From contig CAKMZU010000158.1 in the NCBI GenBank assembly GCA_929200485.1, forward strand, positions 1,313 through 8,211: 6,899 nucleotides of DNA. Reading direction: 5' to 3'. Shown here piece by piece: positions 1 to 5,202 of this stretch (positions are counted from its first letter, which is position 1; the number at the start of each line of letters is the position of its first letter). Source of the DNA: an uncultured Gammaproteobacteria bacterium (GTDB taxonomy: Bacteria > Pseudomonadota > Gammaproteobacteria > Pseudomonadales > DT-91). The notes below the pieces were generated by a model, which saw nothing but the letters and a program-made list of their open reading frames with translations, made no database searches and was not told the DNA's origin. The position numbers and the translations under genes were made by a program.

Positions 1-2
1 GT

Positions 3-539
3 TTTAATGACCATTTGTTTAACAAAAAAACAGATCATCTAATTTTGATACCGCTTTTTATACTGGACTATTTGTGCATTCACCCGCATGGTGATGGCAA
101 TGGAAGAACCTCAAGGCTTCTAACGCTTCTCCTGTTGTACAAGCAAGGCTATGAAGTCGGTAAATTTATTAGCCTGGAGCGCATTATAGAAGAGACTAAA
201 GAAGGCTACTATGCAGCTCTTCAGCGATCTTCACAAGGCTGGCATGAATGTGTTCACGACCCTATGCCGTGGGTGGAATATTTTCTTGGAGTTCTGATCT
301 CAGCCCACAGAGAGTATGTTGATAAAGTAGAGAATTTATATTCTGGCAATAAAAGTGAGCGAGTCAGAGCATTGATTGATAAGCTGCCAGATAAGTTCTC
401 CATAGGTGACATTACCTCAGCTCTTGATGATATTAGCAGGGACACTGTGAAATCAGTCATTAGTGAACTAAAACGTCAAGGACGATTAAAATCGTCAGGC
501 AGGGGTAGAAGTGCTCGGCTAAGCAAGATTGAAGAGTAA
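3..539 (+). CDS. Fic domain protein with C-terminal winged helix, 5'-truncated by window edge
   Basis: The reading frame is open to the left edge, so the start lies outside the window; the TTG at 15 is an internal Leu codon. The visible part begins just before the Fic active-site loop HPHGDGNGRTSR (81-116), which matches HPFx(D/E)GN(G/K)R except that Phe is His. The motif His is the catalytic base, and the loop binds the phosphates of the nucleotide donor. Family knowledge: Fic proteins transfer AMP (or another phosphate-containing group) to Ser, Thr or Tyr hydroxyls of proteins. A helical region follows (motif WHE, then a WVEYFLGVL segment). The last 57 or so residues (about 354-530) look like a winged helix-turn-helix (FSIGDITSAL, then VISELKRQGRL) with a basic tail. 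This is the usual layout of stand-alone bacterial Fic proteins. The inhibitory helix cannot be assessed because the N-terminus is missing. Target unknown. Confidence 0.93.
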   Translation, partial: FNDHLFNKKTDHLILIPLFILDYLCIHPHGDGNGRTSRLLTLLLLYKQGYEVGKFISLERIIEETKEGYYAALQRSSQGWHECVHDPMPWVEYFLGVLISAHREYVDKVENLYSGNKSERVRALIDKLPDKFSIGDITSALDDISRDTVKSVISELKRQGRLKSSGRGRSARLSKIEE

Positions 540-587
540 TAAAGAATTAATCTAATCAGGATATTGGACTATGGCAGATATGTGACT

Positions 588-665
588 ATGAGCGGCCTAG
601 TGAAGCAGCTGGCAACTGGACCAAACTTACAAAAAACCACCCAAAAGAAACGAGCGATTAAATGA
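588..665 (+). CDS. Possible 25-codon leader ORF overlapping the next gene
   Basis: A 25-residue basic peptide (starts MSGLVKQLATG, ends TQKKRAIK) fills the gap between the Fic gene and the AlbA_2 gene. Its TGA overlaps the ATG of the next gene as ATGA (662-665), the geometry of translational coupling. There is no convincing Shine-Dalgarno sequence and no recognisable family. The open frame reaches back to 543, so a TTG start at 564 is also possible. The overlap could be chance. No function is proposed. Confidence 0.2.
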   Translation: MSGLVKQLATGPNLQKTTQKKRAIK

Positions 666-1804
666 CTGAACAGGAACTTCTGGCAATTCTAGCAAAAAGC
701 GAAGATAGCAAACATCAGTTTAAAGTATCTGTAAGCAGAGCAGAGCAGCTTGCTACAGAGTTTACCGCTTTTAGTAATACTGAAGGTGGCCTGTTGATTG
801 TTGGTGTTGCCGACAATGGCGCTATCGTCGGCCTGTCCCGCGAAGATATTCACAAGCTTAATCAGTTAACTTCTAATGCAGCTACGCAAAATGTAAGGCC
901 AGCGATCAACCCTATCTCACAAAACATAGAGGTAAACGGTAAAATAGTCGTCGTTATTACTATAGAAAAAGGCTTTTCTAAACCCTATATGGATAATAAT
1001 GGTTGCATCTGGATAAAAACAGGAGCTGATAAGCGAAAGGCTACTTCTCGTGAAGAAATTCGGCGGATGTTTCAAGCTAATCATGTTCTTCATGGAGATG
1101 AGATGCTTGTTGGTGGCATGTCAACAGACAACATAGACAAACAATTATTTGAAGATTTTTATGAAAAAAATTATGGAGAAGCTCTTGATTCAAGTAATCT
1201 AAGTCAGATATTTAACAATTTGAACCTATCGAAAGATGGCCAACTCAATGTTGCCGGTGCCTTACTTTTTGGAAAAGGCGTTCAGCATAAGCTCCCCGCT
1301 TTTATTGTTAAATGCGTTCGCTTTCCTGGGCGGGATGTCACCGACGTTAACTATCTCGACAGTCAAGATATTGATGGAACATTGCGCAGAGTATTTGATG
1401 ACGCGCTGGGATTTTTGTTGCGATGTATAAGCCGCGTTCAAAATGATCAAAGTGTAAATTCTTTAGGTGAGCTTGAGGTGCCTAAAATCGTTTTTGAAGA
1501 ACTATTAGCTAACGCCTTAATTCATAGAGATTACTTTATCTCTGCACCAATTAAGATATTCGCCTTCGTAGATAGGATCGAGATAGTAAGTCCAGGTCAC
1601 CTGCCCAACAACTTATCAATTGAGCATATAAAAAACGGGAACTCTAATATAAGAAATCCTATTTTAGCTTCTTTTGCAACCCGACTCTTGCCATATAGGG
1701 GGTTAGGAAGCGGCATTCAACGTGCTCTCAAAGCATACCCGCATATAGAGCTGGCAGAAAATAGAGAAGAAAACTGGTTCAAGGCGACAATTCTTCTTCC
1801 TTAA
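662..1804 (+). CDS. AlbA_2 (Schlafen-type) putative nucleic-acid-binding protein with GHKL-like ATPase domain
   Basis: The 380-residue product has two recognisable parts. Residues about 15-130 fit the AlbA_2/Schlafen fold: an HQFK segment in place of the usual EFK, then AFSNTEGGLLIVGVADNGAIVGL and a KPYM...CIWIKTGADKRKA stretch. Residues about 275-380 fit the HATPase_c_4 domain of RecG-like regulators. These include an N-box-like FEELLANALIHRDY (278-291; E280, N284), a DRIEIVSPGHLP strand and loop (304-315), NIRNP (329-333), and a glycine-rich RGLGSGI lid (346-352). The length is normal for the family and the gene looks intact. Family knowledge: such proteins are annotated as transcriptional regulators or RNA/DNA-binding ATPases and often sit in accessory or defence islands; their biochemistry is mostly unknown. 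The ATG start is favoured by the N-terminal fit to the family, although the ribosome binding site is weak. Confidence 0.9.
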   Translation: MTEQELLAILAKSEDSKHQFKVSVSRAEQLATEFTAFSNTEGGLLIVGVADNGAIVGLSREDIHKLNQLTSNAATQNVRPAINPISQNIEVNGKIVVVITIEKGFSKPYMDNNGCIWIKTGADKRKATSREEIRRMFQANHVLHGDEMLVGGMSTDNIDKQLFEDFYEKNYGEALDSSNLSQIFNNLNLSKDGQLNVAGALLFGKGVQHKLPAFIVKCVRFPGRDVTDVNYLDSQDIDGTLRRVFDDALGFLLRCISRVQNDQSVNSLGELEVPKIVFEELLANALIHRDYFISAPIKIFAFVDRIEIVSPGHLPNNLSIEHIKNGNSNIRNPILASFATRLLPYRGLGSGIQRALKAYPHIELAENREENWFKATILLP

Positions 1805-1827
1805 TTGGTAAAGGGTTTGATTGGCTT

Positions 1828-1965
1828 ATGCAAGGAACGCTAAAGATGCAGGAATTCAACGCAAAAGAATACTTCGAAAAATTCCAAGCTGGCATCGAAA
1901 AACAACGCAGAGACAAAATACATAATCAAGCTAGACGCTTACGCTTAGAAGAGACAAGGAAATGA
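1828..1965 (+). CDS. Possible small basic protein (45 aa)
   Basis: An open frame of 45 codons starts 23 bases after the AlbA_2 gene and ends in TGA. The peptide is highly charged and probably helical: MQEFNAKEYFEKFQAG, then EKQRRDK and a QARRLRLEETRK tail. A purine-rich AAGGG at 1811-1815 lies 12 bases before the first ATG, which is rather far. The in-frame ATG at 1846 is an alternative start. The composition resembles a real small basic protein more than random translation, but I do not recognise it. It would be cotranscribed with the AlbA_2 gene. Confidence 0.35.
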   Translation: MQGTLKMQEFNAKEYFEKFQAGIEKQRRDKIHNQARRLRLEETRK

Positions 1966-1970
1966 GCACA

Positions 1971-2000
1971 TTGACCTCTCATCAAAAAAGACTTTGTTAT
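1971..2000 (+). promoter_or_regulatory. Candidate sigma70-type promoter for the PH-domain operon
   Basis: TTGACC (1971-1976, five of six consensus bases) lies 18 bases before TGTTAT (1995-2000, four of six). It sits in the gap after the small ORF, about 65 bases upstream of the ATG at 2066. Transcription would begin near 2007, consistent with 2066 rather than 2003 as the start of the next gene. Judged by eye only. Confidence 0.3.
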
Positions 2001-2065
2001 AGGTGGCTATGATTTGTGATACGTACTATTCAGTTATTTATTATGTGTATAGAGAAAAAATAGGT

Positions 2066-2623
2066 ATGGAAAATAAATTTGATTATGAAGATCAACATTT
2101 GGCTCGGTTTTACTCGGATGAGTTCTATCGCAAAGCTCAGAGAAATGATCAAGACTGGACTGAGCTATCCATAGATAGAGGCCTGTATATTGAAAATGTA
2201 TGTTTCACTTTCATAAAATCAGTAGGTCTATTTATAACAGCCTTTTTACTCTCATGGATTTTTGGCGCAGAAGAAGGAATTGTCTACTCCGTTTTAATTC
2301 TCCCATTGATTGCAATATTAAAAACAGCTTATCTGGATTTTGAACCACTTTTTATCCATGCATCATATAGCGACAAAGCAATTATTGTTCGCAGGGGAAC
2401 AGCAGCAGAGTCAATAGAGCGTCTTGATTTACGAACCGTCGAAAATATTGAGCTTAAGTTAACCCCAGTTGGGAAGATTAGAAACTCAGGAACTCTTGAT
2501 ATTTATGGATATGGCGGTCAAGTCAGAATCCCCTATATTAAAGATCCAATTGCCGTACAAACAAAGCTTGAAAAATTAATCCAAAACTACAAATCAGATT
2601 ATCAAAATGAAGCTAAAGGATAA
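2066..2623 (+). CDS. Membrane protein with bacterial PH domain (bPH_2-like)
   Basis: From the ATG at 2066 this is a 185-residue protein. A charged, presumably cytoplasmic N-terminus (1-45) is followed by two adjacent hydrophobic helices, about 46-66 (VCFTFIKSVGLFITAFLLSW) and 71-90, forming a membrane hairpin. Residues about 98-172 form a bacterial PH-like domain of the DUF304/bPH_2 type: YSDKAIIVRRG, IERLDLRTVENIEL, a Pro-Val-Gly-Lys turn, SGTLDIYGYGG, then a C-terminal helix DPIAVQTKLEKLIQ. In this family the conserved feature is the beta-sandwich scaffold; ligands are rarely known. The frame is open back to 2003, giving alternative starts at GTG 2003 and ATG 2009. I prefer 2066 because the charged MENKFDYEDQ fits a natural N-terminus and AGAGA-like purines lie upstream at 2051-2058. 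It is first of three closely packed genes. Confidence 0.8.
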   Translation: MENKFDYEDQHLARFYSDEFYRKAQRNDQDWTELSIDRGLYIENVCFTFIKSVGLFITAFLLSWIFGAEEGIVYSVLILPLIAILKTAYLDFEPLFIHASYSDKAIIVRRGTAAESIERLDLRTVENIELKLTPVGKIRNSGTLDIYGYGGQVRIPYIKDPIAVQTKLEKLIQNYKSDYQNEAKG

Positions 2624-2630
2624 TTGGAAA

Positions 2631-2816
2631 ATGAGTAACGTAAAAATTAATCATCCAGTGCATGTACCAGCAAGTAATGAGGTAAAGTCTGATTCATTAC
2701 AAGAGTCTAAGTTGGCTTCTTTATTGTCTGGTAAGTTTGTTACTTTTGATCTGGTGGAATCGGGTAGTAACTTCGAAGAAAAGCTTATTGAAAGAAATAA
2801 AGAGGATTTATTGTAA
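2631..2816 (+). CDS. Hypothetical 61-aa protein
   Basis: The frame opens at 2607, but the ATG at 2631 is better: an AAAGGA purine run lies about 10 bases upstream, and it starts 7 bases after the PH-domain gene stops, whereas 2607 would overlap that gene. The product is hydrophilic (MSNVKINHPVHVP at the start, FEEKLIERNKEDLL at the end). It has no signal peptide, membrane segment or cysteine, and I do not recognise its family. Its TAA shares a base with the next ATG (TAATG at 2814-2818), so translation is probably coupled. The position between two membrane-protein genes suggests a shared job, otherwise unknown. Confidence 0.6.
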   Translation: MSNVKINHPVHVPASNEVKSDSLQESKLASLLSGKFVTFDLVESGSNFEEKLIERNKEDLL

Positions 2817-3109
2817 TGGCTATTCAAGATTATAATAAACCATGGAAAGTAGCATCATTTATACTTGTATGTGTTTTTTTTGGGCTATTCATTCTCTCGT
2901 TTTTTTATATAGATAAAAAATACGAACATTTAAGTGCAGGTGATCAGGCTGAAAAAAAATCACCCTCCGAATTAATTCAGTTTGATAAAGATTTGGGGCA
3001 TCTCGTTGCTTTGGCTAAAAATCTTAATGTCGAATGCTTAGAAGCTAAAGACAAAGACTTATGCGCTCAGTCTGATGCATTGGCCAGATTCATGTATAAC
3101 TTTATGTGA
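2816..3109 (+). CDS. Single-pass membrane protein; 3' end apparently altered by the IS insertion
   Basis: A 97-residue product has a short N-terminus, one strong hydrophobic helix (about 12-31, VASFILVCVFFGLFILSFFY) and a hydrophilic tail of about 65 residues. The tail holds two cysteines, C74 and C83 (VECLEAKDKDLCAQ), which could form a disulfide if it lies in the periplasm. There is no lipobox or known domain. The start overlaps the previous stop in a TAATG. The stop codon TGA (3107-3109) appears to lie inside the right end of the decayed IS605 element, so the native C-terminus was probably different. Joining the flanks across the element extends the frame by 11-14 codons to a stop near 3850-3861. 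The gene may still work, since only the last residues change. Confidence 0.65.
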   Translation: MAIQDYNKPWKVASFILVCVFFGLFILSFFYIDKKYEHLSAGDQAEKKSPSELIQFDKDLGHLVALAKNLNVECLEAKDKDLCAQSDALARFMYNFM

Positions 3110-3113
3110 ACTA

Positions 3114-3134
3114 CTCGTGGCTAAAGCCGACGAG
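3114..3134 (-). repeat. Right-end subterminal hairpin of the IS605-type element
   Basis: CTCGT (3114-3118) and GGC (3119-3121), loop TAAA, then GCC (3126-3128), a bulged G (3129) and ACGAG (3130-3134): an eight-pair imperfect palindrome. It lies 8 bases inside the presumed right tip and just beyond the tnpB stop, where TnpA recognises the right end. In intact elements the same region forms the 3' part of the TnpB guide (omega) RNA. Confidence 0.8.
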
Positions 3135-3145
3135 CTTCCGGGGTT

Positions 3146-3550
3146 TTACGCAGCTGCAAATTCAGCAGCTAACCCGTTCTTTTTTGGCGGTTCGCGAGTC
3201 TGTGCATGATTGGCGTTAGCCGCACACGTCTTACCGTGCCCTCCTCGCCCATTAGTAAGCTTAAGAATAGATGTCTTAGCGCCTACCAACTCCGTTCCAG
3301 AGTGCTTTATTAATGCTATTGCACGTTTTTTTATAACTCGCGCAGCGTTACGATCCGCGTTATCAGTGTGGCCACAGGACAGACAAGAAAATATTGATTG
3401 TGTTTTCCTGTTTCCTGGGTGAGTGTGGCCGCATTGTGCACACTCCTGACTGGTTTGATGTGGACTAACTTTAAAAACAGCTTTGTTTGCTGCAATTGAT
3501 TTATATTGAACAAAGCTTTCTAATTGATGCCAGGCAACGTTTAAAGGTTG
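3146..3550 (-). pseudogene. tnpB: tnpB C-terminal fragment (RNA-guided nuclease / OrfB)
   Basis: Only the last third of TnpB remains, about 135 of the usual 370-400 residues. The order is AWHQLESFVQYKS, the zinc ribbon CAQC...CLSC (SPHQTSQECAQCGHTHPGNR then IFSCLSCGHTDNADRNAA), and a basic tail. Its ADRNAA motif holds the RuvC-III catalytic Asp. The N-terminal recognition domain and the RuvC-I Asp and RuvC-II Glu regions are absent, so no nuclease activity is expected. TnpB homology begins near 3545-3550; the frame extends to an ATG at 3569-3571 in sequence that belongs to the tnpA remnant on the other strand. The stop (TAA) lies just inside the right-end hairpin. No frameshift is seen within the remaining part, which suggests the deletion is recent or the sequence is constrained. 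Confidence 0.88.
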
Positions 3551-3768
3551 AATCCGCCAAAGGGAAATCATCGTACTTTATTAGAAAAGAATACTGGGAT
3601 CATGTAAAAACGATGCTTTGGGGAAAGCACTTTTGGTCCCCCAGCTATTGCATTGTCTCTTGTGGAGGTAGCTCACTTGATCAAGTTAAAGCCTACATAA
3701 AGAAACAAAAAGAGCCGCCAAGCAGCACCGCTATCAAACGGTCAATTGCGCTTAGCAAAAAAAATTAG
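3547..3768 (+). pseudogene. tnpA: tnpA C-terminal fragment (Y1 HUH transposase)
   Basis: The + strand frame (open from 3487) matches the C-terminal half of IS200/IS605 TnpA from about 3547. It runs VESAKGKSSYFIRKEYWDHV, then LWGKHFWSPSYCIVSCGG and VKAYIKKQ, whose Tyr aligns with the catalytic tyrosine that forms the 5'-phosphotyrosine link to DNA. The N-terminal half with the HUH metal-binding motif is missing, so the protein cannot transpose DNA. The roughly 20 codons before 3547 are antisense to tnpB and are not TnpA-like. The stop TAG (3766-3768) directly abuts the left-end hairpin, as expected for IS605-type elements where tnpA points toward the left end. Confidence 0.85.
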
Positions 3769-3811
3769 ACCTTGCTTGACTCGCATCTAAAGAAGCGAGA
3801 ATGCGCAAGGT
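3769..3811 (-). repeat. Left-end subterminal hairpin of the IS605-type element
   Basis: The outer stem is ACCTTGC (3769-3775) with GCAAGGT (3805-3811). The inner stem is CTCGC-A-TCT (3780-3788) with AGA-A-GCGAG (3791-3799) around an AA loop and an A/A mismatch. The imperfect palindrome next to the tnpA stop is the counterpart of the right-end hairpin and the expected TnpA binding site. Confidence 0.75.
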
Positions 3812-3883
3812 TCATGTTCAAACTACTCAACAGCCAAAGCAATAAAGTAATGCACTTTTAACATCAAAGGATGATATGGGAAA

Positions 3884-3982
3884 ATGGGAAAAACTGTTCT
3901 GAACTTTGTAAAAAAAGAGGGGTCTACCCTCAATGACAAAGCCAATGATATTCTCAATACTATTTGGCGACTTTACCATTAA
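3884..3982 (+). CDS. Possible 32-codon ORF at the head of the biosynthetic operon
   Basis: The frame starts MGKTVLNFVKKEGSTLNDK and ends in TIWRLYH before a TAA. A GGG (3878-3880) lies only 3 bases upstream and AAAGG (3866-3870) about 13, so the ribosome binding site is poor. The peptide looks plausible as an amphipathic leader-like sequence and overlaps the 43-codon ORF in another frame. If a frameshift joined the two near 3975, one peptide of about 60 residues would result. I do not recognise it. Only one of these frames may be used. Confidence 0.2.
   Translation: MGKTVLNFVKKEGSTLNDKANDILNTIWRLYH
3911..3931 (-). terminator. Hairpin: minus-strand intrinsic terminator, or RBS-occluding structure on + strand
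   Basis: GAGGG (3917-3921) pairs with CCCTC (3927-3931) around GTCTA. On the minus strand the stem is followed by seven T, a short intrinsic terminator for leftward transcripts. On the + strand no T run follows, but the 5' arm contains the GAGGGG Shine-Dalgarno of the ATG at 3933, so the same hairpin could hide that site. Confidence 0.4.
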
Positions 3983-4064
3983 AGGCTCAGGTGATATGTG
4001 TGGAAGCACCAATAAAACGGTTGATGCGAAAAATCCTAAAAAGGATATAATCGAAGATGTCTAA
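3933..4064 (+). CDS. Possible small peptide (43 aa), candidate precursor or leader of the operon
   Basis: A 43-codon frame starts at ATG 3933, with GAGGGG at 3917-3922 and a 10-base spacing. It ends in TAA (4062-4064), overlapping the start of the 70-codon gene by 8 bases (ATGTCTAA). The peptide has a hydrophobic start (MTKPMIFSILFGDF), a Gly/Ser/Cys segment (KGSGDMCGSTNK) and an acidic end (KKDIIEDV). A single Cys and a short length just before modifying-enzyme genes would suit a modified-peptide precursor, but there is no known leader motif, so this is inference. It may equally be a translated leader, or part of a frameshifted longer ORF with the 3884 frame. Its Shine-Dalgarno is within a hairpin. 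Confidence 0.35.
   Translation: MTKPMIFSILFGDFTIKGSGDMCGSTNKTVDAKNPKKDIIEDV
4021..4051 (+). promoter_or_regulatory. Candidate promoter with perfect TATAAT
   Basis: A perfect -10 hexamer TATAAT (4046-4051) has TTGATG (4021-4026) 19 bases upstream, longer than the ideal 17. Transcription would start around 4057-4059, at the ATG of the 70-codon gene, leaving it leaderless but giving the DUF3419 gene a long leader. It may serve as an operon promoter downstream of the IS element. In an AT-rich sequence the hexamer could be chance. Confidence 0.25.
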
Positions 4065-4269
4065 AAAACTTGAGCACATTAAAAAAAGTGCGAGTGAGAT
4101 ATTGAGTGAGTTACACATGCAGCAAGCTCACGAAGATTATCTGCTTGGCGAACAATTTCACAATTCTGGCTTGCTAGGATTAGCACGAAGCACTCCAACA
4201 AAAACCTCTTATCTTTCCAGTAATAAGCAAAAGACTTGGGTAGTTCATTGTTTGCGAGAGAGTGTATGA
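4057..4269 (+). CDS. Hypothetical 70-aa protein, translationally coupled to the DUF3419 gene
   Basis: A hydrophilic 70-residue product has a helical, charged first half (MSKKLEHIKKSASEILSELH) and a Ser/Thr/Lys-rich second half (TPTKTSYLSSNKQKT) ending in WVVHCLRESV, with its only Cys at position 65. There is no signal peptide or membrane segment, and I do not recognise its family. It is supported by context: it starts with an 8-base overlap of the preceding small ORF and its TGA overlaps the next ATG as ATGA (4266-4269). It could be a small partner of the enzymes, a carrier or substrate peptide, or simply a coupling ORF. A long minus-strand frame across this region is judged to be its shadow. 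Confidence 0.55.
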   Translation: MSKKLEHIKKSASEILSELHMQQAHEDYLLGEQFHNSGLLGLARSTPTKTSYLSSNKQKTWVVHCLRESV

Positions 4270-5198
4270 ATAATAATAAACTACAATTTGCTGTTGTGAG
4301 GGAAGATCCCTTGGTAGACATTAATATTATGCAGCATTTTGATTGCAAAAGCCCCTTGCTCATAGCATCTGGCGGGTGTACAGCTTTAAGTTTATTGTCC
4401 AGCTTTCCTTCAATCCCTGTTACGGTTTTTGATCCAAATTCAGCCCAGCTTGAGCATGTGCATAAAAAACATGAAAGCTTAGATTTGTTGTTCGATAATG
4501 ACCGGTTGGAATTCTTCGGGGAGCTTAATGAGGCGGGTAATTTTGAATCCCTTTTTAAGATGTTTCGTTTATTTTTATATGAGCATGTGATATCCGAAAC
4601 AGATATGAAGGAGGTCATGCTAGGTAACTTTAAAAAACGTGAATCTATGTTGACCAGCCCGTATTGGCCTGTAGCTTTCGAAATGTTTTTTTGCGACCAA
4701 TACCTTAAAACGATGTTCGGAAATGCTGCGATACAGAATGCGCCAGCAGATTCATATCCGAAATATTTCCGTGAACGTTTGGAGCAAGGTCTAATATCAA
4801 ACAGATGTTCAGAAAACTATTTTCTGCACCATATTTTTCTTGGAAGGTATATCTCTAGCCGCTCTCTCCCTCCCTACCTTACAGCACCAACAAGAAAGGA
4901 AGGTCTTACTTATGTAGAGGGGTATCTGGGGGATGTATCTAATTTGGCTAGCTTCGATTATGTTATGCTGTCTAATATTTTTGATTGGATGAGCGAAGAC
5001 GAAATTGATGAAGCGATTGGGCGCTTAAAATATTTGTGTGTTGGTTCGGTTGTAGTTTGTCGGGTGCTAAATAACACGAAAAACATAGAGGAGAAACTCT
5101 CTCAAATACTGAATATTGATAAAGGCCTATCTAAAAAAATGTTTGGTTTGGATAGGAGTTTATTTTACTCATCATTGATTGTTGGGAGGAGGAAATAG
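4266..5198 (+). CDS. DUF3419 / BtaA-like SAM:3-amino-3-carboxypropyl transferase
   Basis: The 310-residue protein shows the order of landmarks of the DUF3419 family, whose known member BtaA transfers the 3-amino-3-carboxypropyl group of S-adenosylmethionine to diacylglycerol in betaine-lipid synthesis. Visible are the VREDPLVDINIM entry motif (11-22; BtaA-type WEDPxxD), the SAM-binding loop LLIASGGCTALSLL (31-44), and VTVFDPNSAQLEHV (52-65) with the acidic residue expected to bind the adenosyl ribose. Further on are NYFLHHIFLGRY (184-195), LPPYLTAP (201-208) and FDYVMLSNIFDWMSEDEI (230-247). It is shorter than the lipid enzymes (about 400 residues), there is no BtaB-like partner nearby, and the neighbours are an acyltransferase and an oxidase. 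The acceptor is therefore probably not a lipid, or the reaction may be intramolecular on SAM. ATG 4266 is chosen over TTG 4236 for the ATGA overlap and the family-like N-terminus. Confidence 0.9.
   Translation: MNNNKLQFAVVREDPLVDINIMQHFDCKSPLLIASGGCTALSLLSSFPSIPVTVFDPNSAQLEHVHKKHESLDLLFDNDRLEFFGELNEAGNFESLFKMFRLFLYEHVISETDMKEVMLGNFKKRESMLTSPYWPVAFEMFFCDQYLKTMFGNAAIQNAPADSYPKYFRERLEQGLISNRCSENYFLHHIFLGRYISSRSLPPYLTAPTRKEGLTYVEGYLGDVSNLASFDYVMLSNIFDWMSEDEIDEAIGRLKYLCVGSVVVCRVLNNTKNIEEKLSQILNIDKGLSKKMFGLDRSLFYSSLIVGRRK
5187..5192 (+). promoter_or_regulatory. Shine-Dalgarno AGGAGG deciding the TTG start of the GNAT gene
   Basis: A perfect AGGAGG lies inside the last codons of the DUF3419 gene, 10 bases before TTG 5203. 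The two TTG codons at 5179 and 5182 are upstream of it and cannot use it, and no ATG near the start of the GNAT frame is better placed. The start is therefore TTG 5203, 4 bases after the previous stop codon. Confidence 0.7.
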
Positions 5199-5202
5199 GA
5201 CT

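Larger units (their letters stand above)
3106..3815 (-). mobile_element. Internally deleted IS605-type element (IS200/IS605 family), about 0.7 kb
   Basis: Divergent remnants of tnpB (- strand) and tnpA (+ strand) are flanked by subterminal hairpins at 3114-3134 and 3769-3811, the layout of IS605-group single-strand transposons. Read on the minus strand, the left end is near 3815 and the right end near 3106. The right end is set by TAGTTCAC just beyond the hairpin, by analogy with this family; the left tip is uncertain by about 5 bases. A full element of this type is usually 1.7-1.9 kb, so over 1 kb is missing, joined near 3545. The element cannot encode its own transposase but keeps the structures a related TnpA acts on, so it may be mobilised in trans. 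The family makes no target duplication. Confidence 0.85.

Noticed and set aside
564..592. TTGGAC/TATGAG as a promoter for the AlbA_2 gene
   Set aside because: Only three and four of six consensus matches; not better than chance in AT-rich DNA.
3776..3804. TTGACT as a -35 box near the left end of the IS element
   Set aside because: No acceptable -10 hexamer at 16-19 bases, and the bases belong to the hairpin of the IS end.
3827..4012. 61-codon minus-strand frame between the IS element and the operon
   Set aside because: No recognisable protein features. It spans the terminator-like hairpin at 3911-3931, which would stop its transcript internally.
4079..4618. 179-codon minus-strand open frame across the 70-codon and DUF3419 genes
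   Set aside because: It is antisense to a well-supported enzyme gene, its product has low-complexity, Ser/Leu/Lys-rich composition and no recognisable motif, and no promoter or ribosome binding site is evident.
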